Source: Stenotrophomonas africana (lineage in GTDB: Bacteria; Pseudomonadota; Gammaproteobacteria; Xanthomonadales; Xanthomonadaceae). Taken from it: a DNA stretch of 64,000 nt. The translations under genes and the position numbers were made by a program. Numbering within the stretch: position 1 is the first letter of the stretch; the number at the start of each line of letters is the position of its first letter. Positions 1 through 9,801 of the stretch are shown here, piece after piece. The stretch is taken from NCBI RefSeq assembly GCF_013004645.1, contig NZ_JABEME010000005.1, forward strand, positions 186,001 to 250,000, given 5' to 3'. The notes under the pieces are model-generated. The model had not been told where the DNA came from. It was given only the letters and a program-made list of their open reading frames with translations, and made no database searches.

Positions 1-1194
1 CAGCACCTGCTCGTTCATGCCCTTGCCGCGGTCAAGTACGTCCAGGCGCAGCCACTGCGGCAGCCGCGTGAGGTGCACCTGTACGTCATCGTTGGGCGGA
101 TCAGCGTCGGCGCAGGCTTCATGCGCATTCTTCAGAAGATTCAACAGCGCCTGCCCGAACTGCGCGATGTCGATGCGGCTGCTCAGCTCCTCGTCCGGTT
201 CGCGATCCATGGTGAACGGAATCTGCTGGCGCAGGCTGGACAGGAACGGTGCCCAGTGCACGGTCTGCAGCTGCGGCTGCGGCAGCTTGGCAAAGCGCGC
301 ATAGCCGCGGATGAAGCCTTCCAGATGGCGCGCGCGGTCTTCAATGGTGGTGAATATCTCCGGCAGCCTGTCGAAGCGCTCGCGCTGCACCAGCACGCCA
401 CCGGAATGCGCCAGTGATGCGATCGGTGCCAGCGAATTGTTGAGCTCGTGGCTGATCACCCGGATCACCTTCTTCCAGGTCTGCACTTCCTGGCGGCGCA
501 GTTCGGCGGTCAGCAGGCGCACCAGCAGCAGGTCGTGCGGGCGGCCATTGAGCTGGAACGCGCGGCGCGACAGGTGGTAGACCTGCTCGTCATCCTCATC
601 GCCGTCTTCGCCTTCCGCATGCACCGCGAACAGGCTGTCACCGCCCCGGGCGATGGCATCGCGCAGTTCCACCGGCACCTGTTCCAGCACGTCTTCCAGG
701 CGCTGGCCTTCCAGCTTCCAGCCGCCGTGCAGGAGCTTGCGCGCAGCCAGGTTGGAGAACACCACGCGGGCGATGCCATCACCGCCGGAGGCGATCAACA
801 GCATCGCAACCGGCGTGTTCTGCACCATGGTGTCCAGCAGCAGCTCACGTTGCACCAGGCCCTGCCGCTGCTCACGCAGTACATCACCCAGTTCGCGGTG
901 TGCCTGCACCAGGTCGCCGAGCTCGTCATTGCCGGGCCAGTGCACGCCGAAGTTGTATTCGCCGTCGCGATAGCTGCTGGTGGTGCCCGCCAGGGCCCGC
1001 ATCAGTGACCGCACCGGGGCGGTAGCCCGACGCAGGGTCCACCACATCAGTGACAGCAGGATCAGCGCCGATACCGTGGTCACCACCCAACCATGGTCCA
1101 TCCAGTAGGCCAGCAGCCACGGCAGTGCCGCAGCCAGTGCCAGCACCGGCAGCAGGCGCAGGAACAGGCGGAAAGTGAAGGAGCGCCGCTTCAT
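1..1194 (-). CDS. Sensor histidine kinase, NtrY-like (partial, C-terminus outside window)
   Basis: Membrane-bound sensor kinase and presumed partner of the sigma-54 regulator next to it. The protein starts MKRRSFTFRL and has two closely spaced hydrophobic segments (about residues 8-30 and 38-55), then a HAMP/linker-like stretch rich in charged residues. A PAS-like segment follows (around residues 140-220). The phosphoacceptor box VISHELNNSLAPI carries its His near residue 249. The ATP-binding domain reaches the G1-like motif DRGKGM near residue 390 before the window ends, so the last ATP-lid motifs are not visible. The ATG overlaps the stop of the regulator gene (ATGA), so the two are translationally coupled. 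The HELNNSLAPI form of the H-box is typical of kinases paired with NtrC-type regulators. The signal sensed is unknown. Confidence 0.88.
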   Translation of the reverse strand, partial: MKRRSFTFRLFLRLLPVLALAAALPWLLAYWMDHGWVVTTVSALILLSLMWWTLRRATAPVRSLMRALAGTTSSYRDGEYNFGVHWPGNDELGDLVQAHRELGDVLREQRQGLVQRELLLDTMVQNTPVAMLLIASGGDGIARVVFSNLAARKLLHGGWKLEGQRLEDVLEQVPVELRDAIARGGDSLFAVHAEGEDGDEDDEQVYHLSRRAFQLNGRPHDLLLVRLLTAELRRQEVQTWKKVIRVISHELNNSLAPIASLAHSGGVLVQRERFDRLPEIFTTIEDRARHLEGFIRGYARFAKLPQPQLQTVHWAPFLSSLRQQIPFTMDREPDEELSSRIDIAQFGQALLNLLKNAHEACADADPPNDDVQVHLTRLPQWLRLDVLDRGKGMNEQVL

Positions 1195-2537
1195 TCGCGT
1201 GGAATACCGTGGCGGTCCATACGCCGGTACAGCGCCTGGCGGCTCAGGCCGAGCTCGGCGGCAGCCTGGGCGATGACGCCATGGTTGCGCGCCAGCACAT
1301 CCTCGATGCGTGCGCGGTCGGGGTCATTGCCTGCGCTGGGTGCCGGTCGTGGTGCGACGGCTGCGCGCGGCAGGTTGAGATCGGCCACTTCGATGCGGTT
1401 GCCGGTGGCCAGCAGCTCGGCGCGCTGGATCACGTTGCGCAGCTCCCGCACGTTACCCGGCCAGGGGTGCCGTTGCAGGGCCGCGGTGGCGGCGCTGGAC
1501 AGGGGCTTGCCCGCGGCCAGGAAGCGCTCGGCCAGCGGCACGATGTCACCCGGACGTTCGGCCAGCGGCGGCAGCACCAGTTCCACCGTGTTGAGGCGGT
1601 AATAGAGGTCTTCGCGGAAAGTGCCGTCGCGGATCATGGCCGGCAGGTCAGCGTTGGTCGCGCTGACCACGCGCACCTTGACCTGGCGCTCGCGGTTGGA
1701 ACCCAGGCGCTCAAAGCGGCCGGTTTCCAACACGCGCAGCAGCTTCATCTGACCGCCGAGCGACAGGTTGCCGATCTCATCCAGGAACAGGGTGCCACCA
1801 TCGGCGGCCTCGAACTTGCCTTCGCGCGCCTTGTTGGCGCCGGTGTACGCACCGGCCTCGGCACCGAACAGTTCGGCTTCGATCAGCTCCGACGGCAGTG
1901 CACCGCAGTTGACCGTGATGAACGGACCCTTTGCCACCAGCGAGTTGGCCTGGATGATCTGCGCGATTTTTTCCTTGCCGGCACCATTGGGGCCGGTGAT
2001 CAGTACCGGCAGTTCCGAGCGTGCGACCTGGCAGGCGAGTGCGATCACGCGCTCGCTGGCGGGGTCGGCGAAAACCGCGCCGCACAGGTTGTACTTCTCT
2101 TCCAGCGCGTTGCGCTGGCGTAGTTCACGGCTGCGGCGCCGGTCCAGTTCGCGGCGCGCCTCGGACAGTTCCAGCAGGTTGTTGACCGTGGTCATCAGCT
2201 TGCGATCGTCCCACGGCTTGGCCAGGTAGTCAGCCGCGCCGGCCTTGACCAGATCCACCGCGCTGCTGAGGTGGGTCCAGGCTGTCAGCAGGATCACCGG
2301 CAGATCGGGATGGCGCGCGCGGATCTGCGCGAACAGGGCCTCGCCTTCCTCACCGGAGGTGGTGTCTTCGCTGAAGTTCATGTCCTGGATCACCAGGTCG
2401 ACCGGCTGCGACTCGAGCAGGGCCAGCCCTTCGGACGGACTCTGCGCCTGCAGGGTGTCGATGTCGTGCAGGGAGAACAGCACGTCCAGTGCGGTGCCCA
2501 CACTGGCGTTGTCGTCGATGATCAGGATTGCAGGCAT
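1191..2537 (-). CDS. Sigma-54-dependent response regulator, NtrC family
   Basis: Transcription activator of 448 aa that would open sigma-54 promoters when phosphorylated. The N-terminal receiver domain has acidic pocket D8-D9, phosphoacceptor D52 (VIQDMNF), the T of LLTAW and the K of AKPWD. The central AAA+ domain has a variant Walker A (GPNGAGKEKIA, where GESGTGKE is usual), the sigma-54 contact loop GAYTGA, and Walker B GGTLFLDEIG. The C-terminus is a Fis-type helix-turn-helix ending in LGLSRQALYRRMDRHG. The start at MPAILIIDDN was chosen because the receiver fold begins there; a longer frame upstream adds 28 non-conserved residues. It lies 123 bp downstream of the PDZ gene and overlaps the kinase gene. 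A matching sigma-54 promoter and a nested palindrome sit upstream of the export operon, so this operon is the probable target. Confidence 0.93.
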   Translation of the reverse strand: MPAILIIDDNASVGTALDVLFSLHDIDTLQAQSPSEGLALLESQPVDLVIQDMNFSEDTTSGEEGEALFAQIRARHPDLPVILLTAWTHLSSAVDLVKAGAADYLAKPWDDRKLMTTVNNLLELSEARRELDRRRSRELRQRNALEEKYNLCGAVFADPASERVIALACQVARSELPVLITGPNGAGKEKIAQIIQANSLVAKGPFITVNCGALPSELIEAELFGAEAGAYTGANKAREGKFEAADGGTLFLDEIGNLSLGGQMKLLRVLETGRFERLGSNRERQVKVRVVSATNADLPAMIRDGTFREDLYYRLNTVELVLPPLAERPGDIVPLAERFLAAGKPLSSAATAALQRHPWPGNVRELRNVIQRAELLATGNRIEVADLNLPRAAVAPRPAPSAGNDPDRARIEDVLARNHGVIAQAAAELGLSRQALYRRMDRHGIPRE

Positions 2538-2660
2538 CACATGGTTCTGCAGAAAGGGATGGGCGGCGCCGATGGAGCCGTTCGTGTCCACGTACCGGGA
2601 GAGCCCGGCGCCACCCATCAAGCATAGCCAAAGCCGTGGCCATGCAGGCGTTGCCGCTTC

Positions 2661-3032
2661 TCAGGGGCGGGGCGGAGGCGGCGGCGGAGCATCCAGCGCC
2701 TGGCGCCAGGCGTCCGCATCCACCGCCACGCTCACCAGCCGTCGCTCCCGCCGCAGCAGCAGGTAGGCCCGCGCGGCGGGGGAATCGATCAGGGCCTGGG
2801 ACAGGTGGTCGATCTGGTACACGGGCGTGTCATCCACCCGCAGGATGCGGTCGCCACGGCGGACACCGAATCGGCCCTCCGGGCGCGCGGCCTCCACCTG
2901 GATCTGCCCTTCGGTCGAGTGCAGCGCCAGCCGGGCCTCGCCCTGCTGCCACTGCAGGCTGCTTGCGCTGCCACCGCCGGCAAGTGCCGGCAGTGGCAGG
3001 AGCATCAGCAGAGTCATCAGCCGTGTGCGCAT
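2661..3032 (-). CDS. Small exported PDZ-like protein
   Basis: A 123-aa protein with an N-terminal signal peptide (MRTRLMTLLMLLPLPALAGG) followed by a PDZ-like core. The core has the pattern FGVRRGDRILRVDDTPVYQIDHLSQAL, the usual carboxylate-loop and helix arrangement of bacterial PDZ domains. The tail is a proline run. There is no protease domain, so it probably works as a periplasmic binding or adaptor module. The gene begins one base after the stop of the permease gene, so it belongs to the export operon. A role in recognising an exported peptide or protein would fit, but this is inference. Confidence 0.7.
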   Translation of the reverse strand: MRTRLMTLLMLLPLPALAGGGSASSLQWQQGEARLALHSTEGQIQVEAARPEGRFGVRRGDRILRVDDTPVYQIDHLSQALIDSPAARAYLLLRRERRLVSVAVDADAWRQALDAPPPPPPRP

Positions 3033-3033
3033 C

Positions 3034-4236
3034 TCAGGCTCCGCGCGTGGCGACTGCGGGGGGGACCGCCGCAGCGCGGCGCGCCGGGCCGAACACCGCG
3101 ACCTGGCCCAGCGTCCACAGCAGCAGGGCGCCCAGCGGCAGGTACAGCAGCGGCATGCGCGGCAGCTCGTACAGGTTCATCAGTGCCAGGTTGATCGCGT
3201 AGGCGGCCAGCATGCCCAGCACGATGCCCAGCGTGGCCAGCAGGAAGTTCTCGGTCTGGAAGTAGCGCAGGATCTGGCCACGGGTGGCACCGAGTGCGCG
3301 GCGGATGCCGATCTGCTTGCTGCGCTGCTGCACCCAGAAGCTGGCCAGCCCGACGATGCCGAGCGCAGTGACCACCAGCAGCGCCACGCAGACGGTGATC
3401 AGCAGGCCGACCATTGCACGGTCGTTCTTGAAGAAGTCCTCGCGCTGGTCGGTGAACGACTGCTTCTCGCGGATCAGGCGGTTGGGATCGTTGCGGTCCA
3501 GGGCGGACAGTGCGGCCTTGAGCACCTCATCGCGGCGCGCAGGATCGGTGCGCAGCATGTAGATGCCATCGCCGAAGACGCGGCGCACCGGCATGATCAT
3601 GGTGTCATCCCAGTTGTTGCCCCAGCCATTGGGCGTGGCCAGCGTATCGACGATGCCGATCACGTTCACCGTCTGCTTGCCCATGTAGTACGTCTTGCCC
3701 AGCGCATTGCCGTCCGGCGCCATCTTGTGCGCGGCGGCCTGGCTGAGGATCACCGGCGTGCCGTTGGCCTTGCTCAGGTTGTCGAAGTCGAAGTACTCGG
3801 CCGGCTGGAAGTCGCGGCCGGCAACCAGGTTGAGGCCCAGCGTGCGCAACGCGTCTTCGGAGAACGTGTACATGCCGACGCTGGCCGTCGGCCGTTCCTG
3901 GTTCATTTCGCGCGAGATGCTGGTGTTGGACGAACTGTTGCGGAACGGCACCTGGTTGATCACGCTGACCGCGGTGACCCCGGGGATGGCGCGCAGCGAT
4001 GCCAGGTCTTCGCGGGTGCGGGCGGCGGCATCGGTCTGCTTGCCGACGCCGGTCACGCGGACCAGGACCAGCTCGTTTTCGGCCATGCCGCTGGTCCGGC
4101 TGATGCGCTCCACGCGCTGGCTGACCAAGAACAGGGCATTGCAGACGATGGCGCAGGTCAGGGCGATTTCAAGCACGATCAGCGCGGCAGCGGTCTTATG
4201 CCGGCGCAGGGTGCTGAGGATGGGGCGGATGTCCAT
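3034..4236 (-). CDS. ABC transporter permease, FtsX/MacB type (second permease)
   Basis: A 400-aa permease of the MacB_PCD/FtsX class. One transmembrane helix near the N-terminus (AALIVLEIALTCAIVCNALFLV) is followed by a large periplasmic domain of about 230 residues and then three C-terminal helices (LLITVCVALLVVTALGIVGL, FLLATLGIVLGMLAAYAINLAL, LLYLPLGALLLWTLGQVAVFG). The segment QQRSKQIGIRRALGATRGQIL is the cytoplasmic coupling motif of this family. It follows the first permease by 21 bp. Two different permease genes beside one ATPase gene suggest a heterodimeric membrane part, unlike the single fused MacB of E. coli. Confidence 0.9.
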   Translation of the reverse strand: MDIRPILSTLRRHKTAAALIVLEIALTCAIVCNALFLVSQRVERISRTSGMAENELVLVRVTGVGKQTDAAARTREDLASLRAIPGVTAVSVINQVPFRNSSSNTSISREMNQERPTASVGMYTFSEDALRTLGLNLVAGRDFQPAEYFDFDNLSKANGTPVILSQAAAHKMAPDGNALGKTYYMGKQTVNVIGIVDTLATPNGWGNNWDDTMIMPVRRVFGDGIYMLRTDPARRDEVLKAALSALDRNDPNRLIREKQSFTDQREDFFKNDRAMVGLLITVCVALLVVTALGIVGLASFWVQQRSKQIGIRRALGATRGQILRYFQTENFLLATLGIVLGMLAAYAINLALMNLYELPRMPLLYLPLGALLLWTLGQVAVFGPARRAAAVPPAVATRGA

Positions 4237-4257
4237 GGGAGGTCCTCGTTCTCGTGC

Positions 4258-5562
4258 TTACTGCGACTTGAGCTGGATGGCGGGAGTGACCTGCATCGCG
4301 CGCCAGGCGGGCAGGAAGCCGGCGGCGAGGCTGGCGAGCAGGGTCAGGCCCAGCGCAAGCAGCAGCATGCTGCCATCCAGGTGGGCCAGCTGTGCGTAGC
4401 TGACGGGCTGCTGGCGGACCGCGTACAGCCCCAGCAGGGCCAGTCCGATGCCGAGCACGCCGCCGACCACACCCACGGCACCGGCTTCGACCAGGCACTG
4501 CAGGAAGATCTGGCCGCGGCTGGCGCCCAGCGCGCGGCGCACACCGATCTCGCCGCTGCGGCGCAGGAACTTGGCCAGCAGCAGGCCGACCGTGTTGACC
4601 AGGCAGACCCCCAGGAAGCCCAGGGCCAGCCACAGCTGCAGCCGCACGTCGCTGGGTACCGCGCCCTTGAAGTCCAGCCACTCCATCACGTTGCGCAGGC
4701 GCACGTTGACCGGGCGTTCGAAGCGGCCGGCCTGGCGCTGCAGGCTGGAGTAGTTCTCCAGATAGCGCCGGTAGTCGCCGGCCTTGGACGGATCCATCTC
4801 TGCCCAGTACTGCAGGTAGGCGCAGGGCGCGTTGACGGAGTAACTGTTGGCGCCGTCGGGATTTTCGCCGAAGCAGTTCATGTTGCCATTGCTGCCCAGC
4901 TGGAGATCGAACGAGGTGGAGATCGGCGCCAGCAGATCCTCCTCCTTGCCGAACGCGCCGGTGGTGAGGTCGAAGAAGTGCGGCTCCGGGTTCCAGGCCT
5001 TCATGACGCCGACGATGCGCAGCGCATTGCCCTCAAGCCGGATTTCGCGACCGACGCTGTTCGCGCCCTGGAACAGCTTCTCGTTGAGCGCCTTGGAGAT
5101 GACGGCCACGCGGGCCCGCCCGTTGTCGTCCTCGCGGGTCCACGGCCGCCCGTACTGCATGGGCACGTTGAACATCGGGAAGAAGTCGGCCGAGGTCCAG
5201 CGGGTGTCGATGGAGAACGGCTTGAGCGTACTGTTATCCGGTTCGATCGTTGCATCACCGGCCGTCATCATCACCTGGCGCTCGGCTTTCGCTTCGCGCA
5301 GCAGGGCTTCGGCGTCATAGCGCGTCATCTGCTCTTCCGGTTCCTCCTCAAGGCCGAAGCCGTTGCGGGGCCGTGGGTCGATCTGCGCGTAGAACAGGCG
5401 CTCGCTCTTGTCCGGAATGGGGTTGCCGGACAGGACGTGGAACACGGTCAGGGTGGTCATCGAGGCACCGATGCCGAGCGCGATGGCCACCACCATCAGC
5501 GCGGTCAGGACCTTGTTGCGGCGGAAGCTGCGCACCGCCAGTCGAGCGTAGTAGGCGAACAT
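4258..5562 (-). CDS. ABC transporter permease, FtsX/MacB type (first permease)
   Basis: A 434-aa permease of the same class as its downstream neighbour. It has a helix at the N-terminus (KVLTALMVVAIALGIGASMTTLTVFHVLSG), a long periplasmic MacB-like domain and three C-terminal helices. The coupling motif RRSGEIGVRRALGASRGQIFLQCLVEAG precedes the second helix. The stop lies 10 bp from the ATPase start side and the reading order adaptor-ATPase-permease-permease is kept. The substrate cannot be read from the sequence; relatives export peptides, macrolides or lipids, or act as mechanotransmitters. Confidence 0.9.
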   Translation of the reverse strand: MFAYYARLAVRSFRRNKVLTALMVVAIALGIGASMTTLTVFHVLSGNPIPDKSERLFYAQIDPRPRNGFGLEEEPEEQMTRYDAEALLREAKAERQVMMTAGDATIEPDNSTLKPFSIDTRWTSADFFPMFNVPMQYGRPWTREDDNGRARVAVISKALNEKLFQGANSVGREIRLEGNALRIVGVMKAWNPEPHFFDLTTGAFGKEEDLLAPISTSFDLQLGSNGNMNCFGENPDGANSYSVNAPCAYLQYWAEMDPSKAGDYRRYLENYSSLQRQAGRFERPVNVRLRNVMEWLDFKGAVPSDVRLQLWLALGFLGVCLVNTVGLLLAKFLRRSGEIGVRRALGASRGQIFLQCLVEAGAVGVVGGVLGIGLALLGLYAVRQQPVSYAQLAHLDGSMLLLALGLTLLASLAAGFLPAWRAMQVTPAIQLKSQ

Positions 5563-5572
5563 GGTCGTGCCC

Positions 5573-6298
5573 TCACTCGTTGACGGCGACGATGTGGCGC
5601 GGCGGGGTGGCCAGCACCGGCTCGCGCACCAGGTCGGTCACCTGGCCATCGACGATGTGCACGTTGCGCTGCGCGCGCGCGGCCAGTTCCGGGTCGTGGG
5701 TGACCATCACGATGGTGGTGCCGGCGGCGTTGATCTCCTCCAGCAGTTCCATCACGCCGCGGGCCATCTGCGTGTCCAGGTTGCCGGTCGGTTCGTCGGC
5801 CAGCAGCAGGCGCGGGCTGCCGGCCAGGGCACGCGCGATGGCCGCGCGCTGCTGCTGGCCACCGGACAGTTCATTCGGGTAATGCTTCATACGTGAGCCG
5901 AGGCCGACCTGACTCAGCGCCTTCTCGATACGTTCGCGGCGCTCGTTGGCGCTCATCTTCCGATAGCGCAGCGGCACGTCCACGTTGTCGAACAGGTTCA
6001 GGTCGGGGATCAGGTTGAAGCCCTGGAAGATGAAGCCGATCTTCTGGTTGCGCAGGCGGCTGCGGGCGTCGTCGCCCAGCGTGCTCACGTCCTGGCCGTC
6101 GAGCATGTAGGTGCCGCTGGTGAAGGTTTCCAGCAGGCCGGCGATGTTGAGGAAGGTGGTTTTGCCAGAGCCTGACGGGCCGGTGACGGCGACGAACTCA
6201 CCTTCCTTGACCTGCAGTTCCAGCGAGCGCAGTGCGTGGGTTTCCACTTGTTCGGTGCGGAAGACTTTGGCGACCGAACGCATTTCGAGCATGTACAT
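5573..6298 (-). CDS. ABC transporter ATP-binding protein, MacB/LolD type
   Basis: The 241-aa ATPase powers the export complex on the cytoplasmic side. All motifs are present: Walker A GPSGSGKTTFLN near residue 40, Q-loop IFQGFNL, signature LSGGQQQRAAIARAL, Walker B LLLADEPTGNLD and the H-loop in VMVTHDPE. Length and motif spelling match the MacB/LolD/FtsE group that pairs with FtsX-type permeases. It sits 10 bp before the first permease and 35 bp after the adaptor gene. Confidence 0.95.
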   Translation of the reverse strand: MYMLEMRSVAKVFRTEQVETHALRSLELQVKEGEFVAVTGPSGSGKTTFLNIAGLLETFTSGTYMLDGQDVSTLGDDARSRLRNQKIGFIFQGFNLIPDLNLFDNVDVPLRYRKMSANERRERIEKALSQVGLGSRMKHYPNELSGGQQQRAAIARALAGSPRLLLADEPTGNLDTQMARGVMELLEEINAAGTTIVMVTHDPELAARAQRNVHIVDGQVTDLVREPVLATPPRHIVAVNE

Positions 6299-6333
6299 GG
6301 CGTGTCCTCTCTCCAGGATTCAGGTATCAGGTA

Positions 6334-7611
6334 TCAGTTGACGGAGACGCGTTCGGCGTCCTTGAACAGGTCGCTGCCGGAGACCACGATGCGGTCGCCC
6401 GGCTGCACACCCGACTTGATTTCCACTTCGCCCAGGCTGCTGACGCCCAGTTCCACCGGACGCCGCACCGCGGTGCGGCCATCCATCACGTAGGCCACGC
6501 CATTGCCCTGTTCGACGAACGGGCCGCGCTCGACCTTCAGCACGTCCTTGCGGGTGTCGAGCAGCACGCGCACCGACATCCGCTGGCTCTGGCGCAGGCC
6601 TTCCGGCTGTGCGCTGGCGAAGCGCACGCGGGCATTGACCTCGCCGTTGACCACTTCCGGTGACACCGCGCTGATCTCGCCCGGGAAGGGCTTGCCGTTG
6701 CCGCCGGTCAGCTGCGCCGGCATGCCGATGGCCAGGTCGCGGGCGAAGCTTTCCGGCACCTTGATCTCGACTTCGAACTTGGACAGATCGACCACGCCCA
6801 GCACCGGCGCATTGGCGGCCAGGTTGGTGGACTGGACGGCCTGCACCTGGCCGACCTGGCCATCGAACGGTGCGCGCAGGGTCAGTGCATCGACCTGGCG
6901 CTGCACTTCAGCCACCACGGCCTTCTGGCGGTCGGCCAGCAGGCGCTTGTTGCGGGCATCCAGGTCAGCGCCCTGGCTCTGCAGGCGGGCATCGGTGGTG
7001 GCATTGGCCAGGGTGATGTCGGCCTTCTTCAGCGAGTCCTTGGCCTTGGCCAGATCGATCTGCGGTACTGCGCCGCCGTCGTAACCGCGCTGGTAGCGTT
7101 GCAGGTCGCGATCGGCGGCCTGCCGTTCGATGGTGGCCTGGTCGGTTTCCTTGCGCGACTTGGCGCGGGCCAGGGTGGCATCCAGCGCGGCGCGGCTGGC
7201 CTCTGCCTCCAGGCCGGCCAGGGTGGCCTGTTCCTGGGCCAGCTTGCTGCGCAGTTCCGGGCTGTCGATGATCGCCAGCTCCTGGCCTTTCTTGACCACG
7301 TCGCCGGCGACCACCTTCAGGTCCACGGTGCCGGCCGAGATGGCGTACAGGATTGGACTGTTGGCGGCGATCACGCGGCCGTCGGCGGCAATGTCGCGGA
7401 CCAGGTCGCCGCGCTTCACTTCGGCGATGCGCACGCGGCTGCTGTCGAAGGAGCGGCTGGCATTGGACCAGGCGTGCACGGCCCAGCCGATGCCGGCCAG
7501 CAGCACGATGGCGCCCAGTGCCGGCCAGCGATAGCGCTGCCAGTTGGCGCGGGTGGTGCCGGCCGGGGCGGAGGAAACGATCTGGTCCTGTGCGGAAGTG
7601 TCGCGGATCAT
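6334..7611 (-). CDS. Periplasmic adaptor (membrane fusion protein), MacA/HlyD family
   Basis: A 425-aa adaptor protein with a short cytoplasmic N-terminus, one membrane anchor (WPALGAIVLLAGIGWAVHAW), a lipoyl/barrel-sandwich half motif around GDVVKKGQELAIIDSPEL, a long coiled-coil hairpin (Ala/Gln/Lys-rich, about residues 115-225), the returning lipoyl half (LRAPFDGQVGQVQAV) and beta-barrel/membrane-proximal domains. It would bridge the permease pair to an outer-membrane channel such as TolC; no outer-membrane gene is in this operon. It is the first gene of the operon, about 20 nt downstream of the predicted sigma-54 transcription start. No strong Shine-Dalgarno sequence precedes the ATG. Confidence 0.92.
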   Translation of the reverse strand: MIRDTSAQDQIVSSAPAGTTRANWQRYRWPALGAIVLLAGIGWAVHAWSNASRSFDSSRVRIAEVKRGDLVRDIAADGRVIAANSPILYAISAGTVDLKVVAGDVVKKGQELAIIDSPELRSKLAQEQATLAGLEAEASRAALDATLARAKSRKETDQATIERQAADRDLQRYQRGYDGGAVPQIDLAKAKDSLKKADITLANATTDARLQSQGADLDARNKRLLADRQKAVVAEVQRQVDALTLRAPFDGQVGQVQAVQSTNLAANAPVLGVVDLSKFEVEIKVPESFARDLAIGMPAQLTGGNGKPFPGEISAVSPEVVNGEVNARVRFASAQPEGLRQSQRMSVRVLLDTRKDVLKVERGPFVEQGNGVAYVMDGRTAVRRPVELGVSSLGEVEIKSGVQPGDRIVVSGSDLFKDAERVSVN

Positions 7612-7643
7612 CGGGTGCGTGCCTGACGGTGGTAGCCAGTATC

Positions 7644-7661
7644 AAGCACGTAGCGTGCCAA
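7644..7661 (-). promoter_or_regulatory. Sigma-54 (-24/-12) promoter of the export operon
   Basis: On the minus strand the sequence reads TTGGCACGCTACGTGCTT. It matches the sigma-54 consensus YTGGCACGnnnnTTGC with only one base of the -12 box different, and the invariant GG and GC are separated by exactly 10 bp. The start of transcription would be near 7634, about 23 nt before the adaptor ATG. The operon encodes its own sigma-54 activator, which strengthens the call. Confidence 0.8.
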
Positions 7662-7701
7662 CTTTATTTCCTTTCAGGTCAATGGGTTGGGCGGCATGCT
7701 G

Positions 7702-7739
7702 AAGTGTCCGGGTGTCCGCGGACACCTTTCCGGACACTT
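7702..7739. promoter_or_regulatory. Nested palindrome, likely activator binding site (UAS)
   Basis: A perfect 10-bp inverted repeat (AAGTGTCCGG at 7702-7711 and CCGGACACTT at 7730-7739) encloses a perfect 14-bp palindrome GTGTCCGCGGACAC at 7712-7725. It lies about 45-80 bp upstream of the sigma-54 -24 element, the usual place for NtrC-family enhancer sites. A further half-site CCGGACAC occurs at 7764-7771. The site is also close upstream of glmS, so an effect on glmS is possible. Confidence 0.7.
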
Positions 7740-7814
7740 TCATTAAGCGGACAGGAGGGGGAAGCCGGACACGCGGGCTAGAATGCGCCGATCGTCTTCA
7801 AGGAAACGCGTGAC

Positions 7815-9653
<1,839 letters not shown>

Positions 9654-9683
9654 GGCGTTACCGGAAACGGGCTGAGAGGTGAG

Positions 9684-9712
9684 GGACGAGGGCGTTTCTG
9701 CTCTCGTCCTTT
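9684..9712 (+). terminator. Terminator after glmS
   Basis: Hairpin GGACGAGGGC / GCTCTCGTCC with one mismatch and a 6-nt loop, followed by TTT, 30 bp after the glmS stop. Confidence 0.6.
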
Positions 9713-9801
9713 CGCTATCCGGGTGTTGTGGAGGCCACGCTCAGGACGGCCTCAGGTACGGCATGTGACTTAGCTGAAGCTGTGGGAAGGCCTGGCCTCA
9801 A

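Noticed and set aside
2827..5583. Very long open frame (918 codons) on the plus strand across the ABC permease genes
   Set aside because: It is antisense to two permeases with clear transmembrane and coupling motifs; its product is Gln/His/Ala/Asp-rich with no domain, a common artefact of high-GC codon bias.
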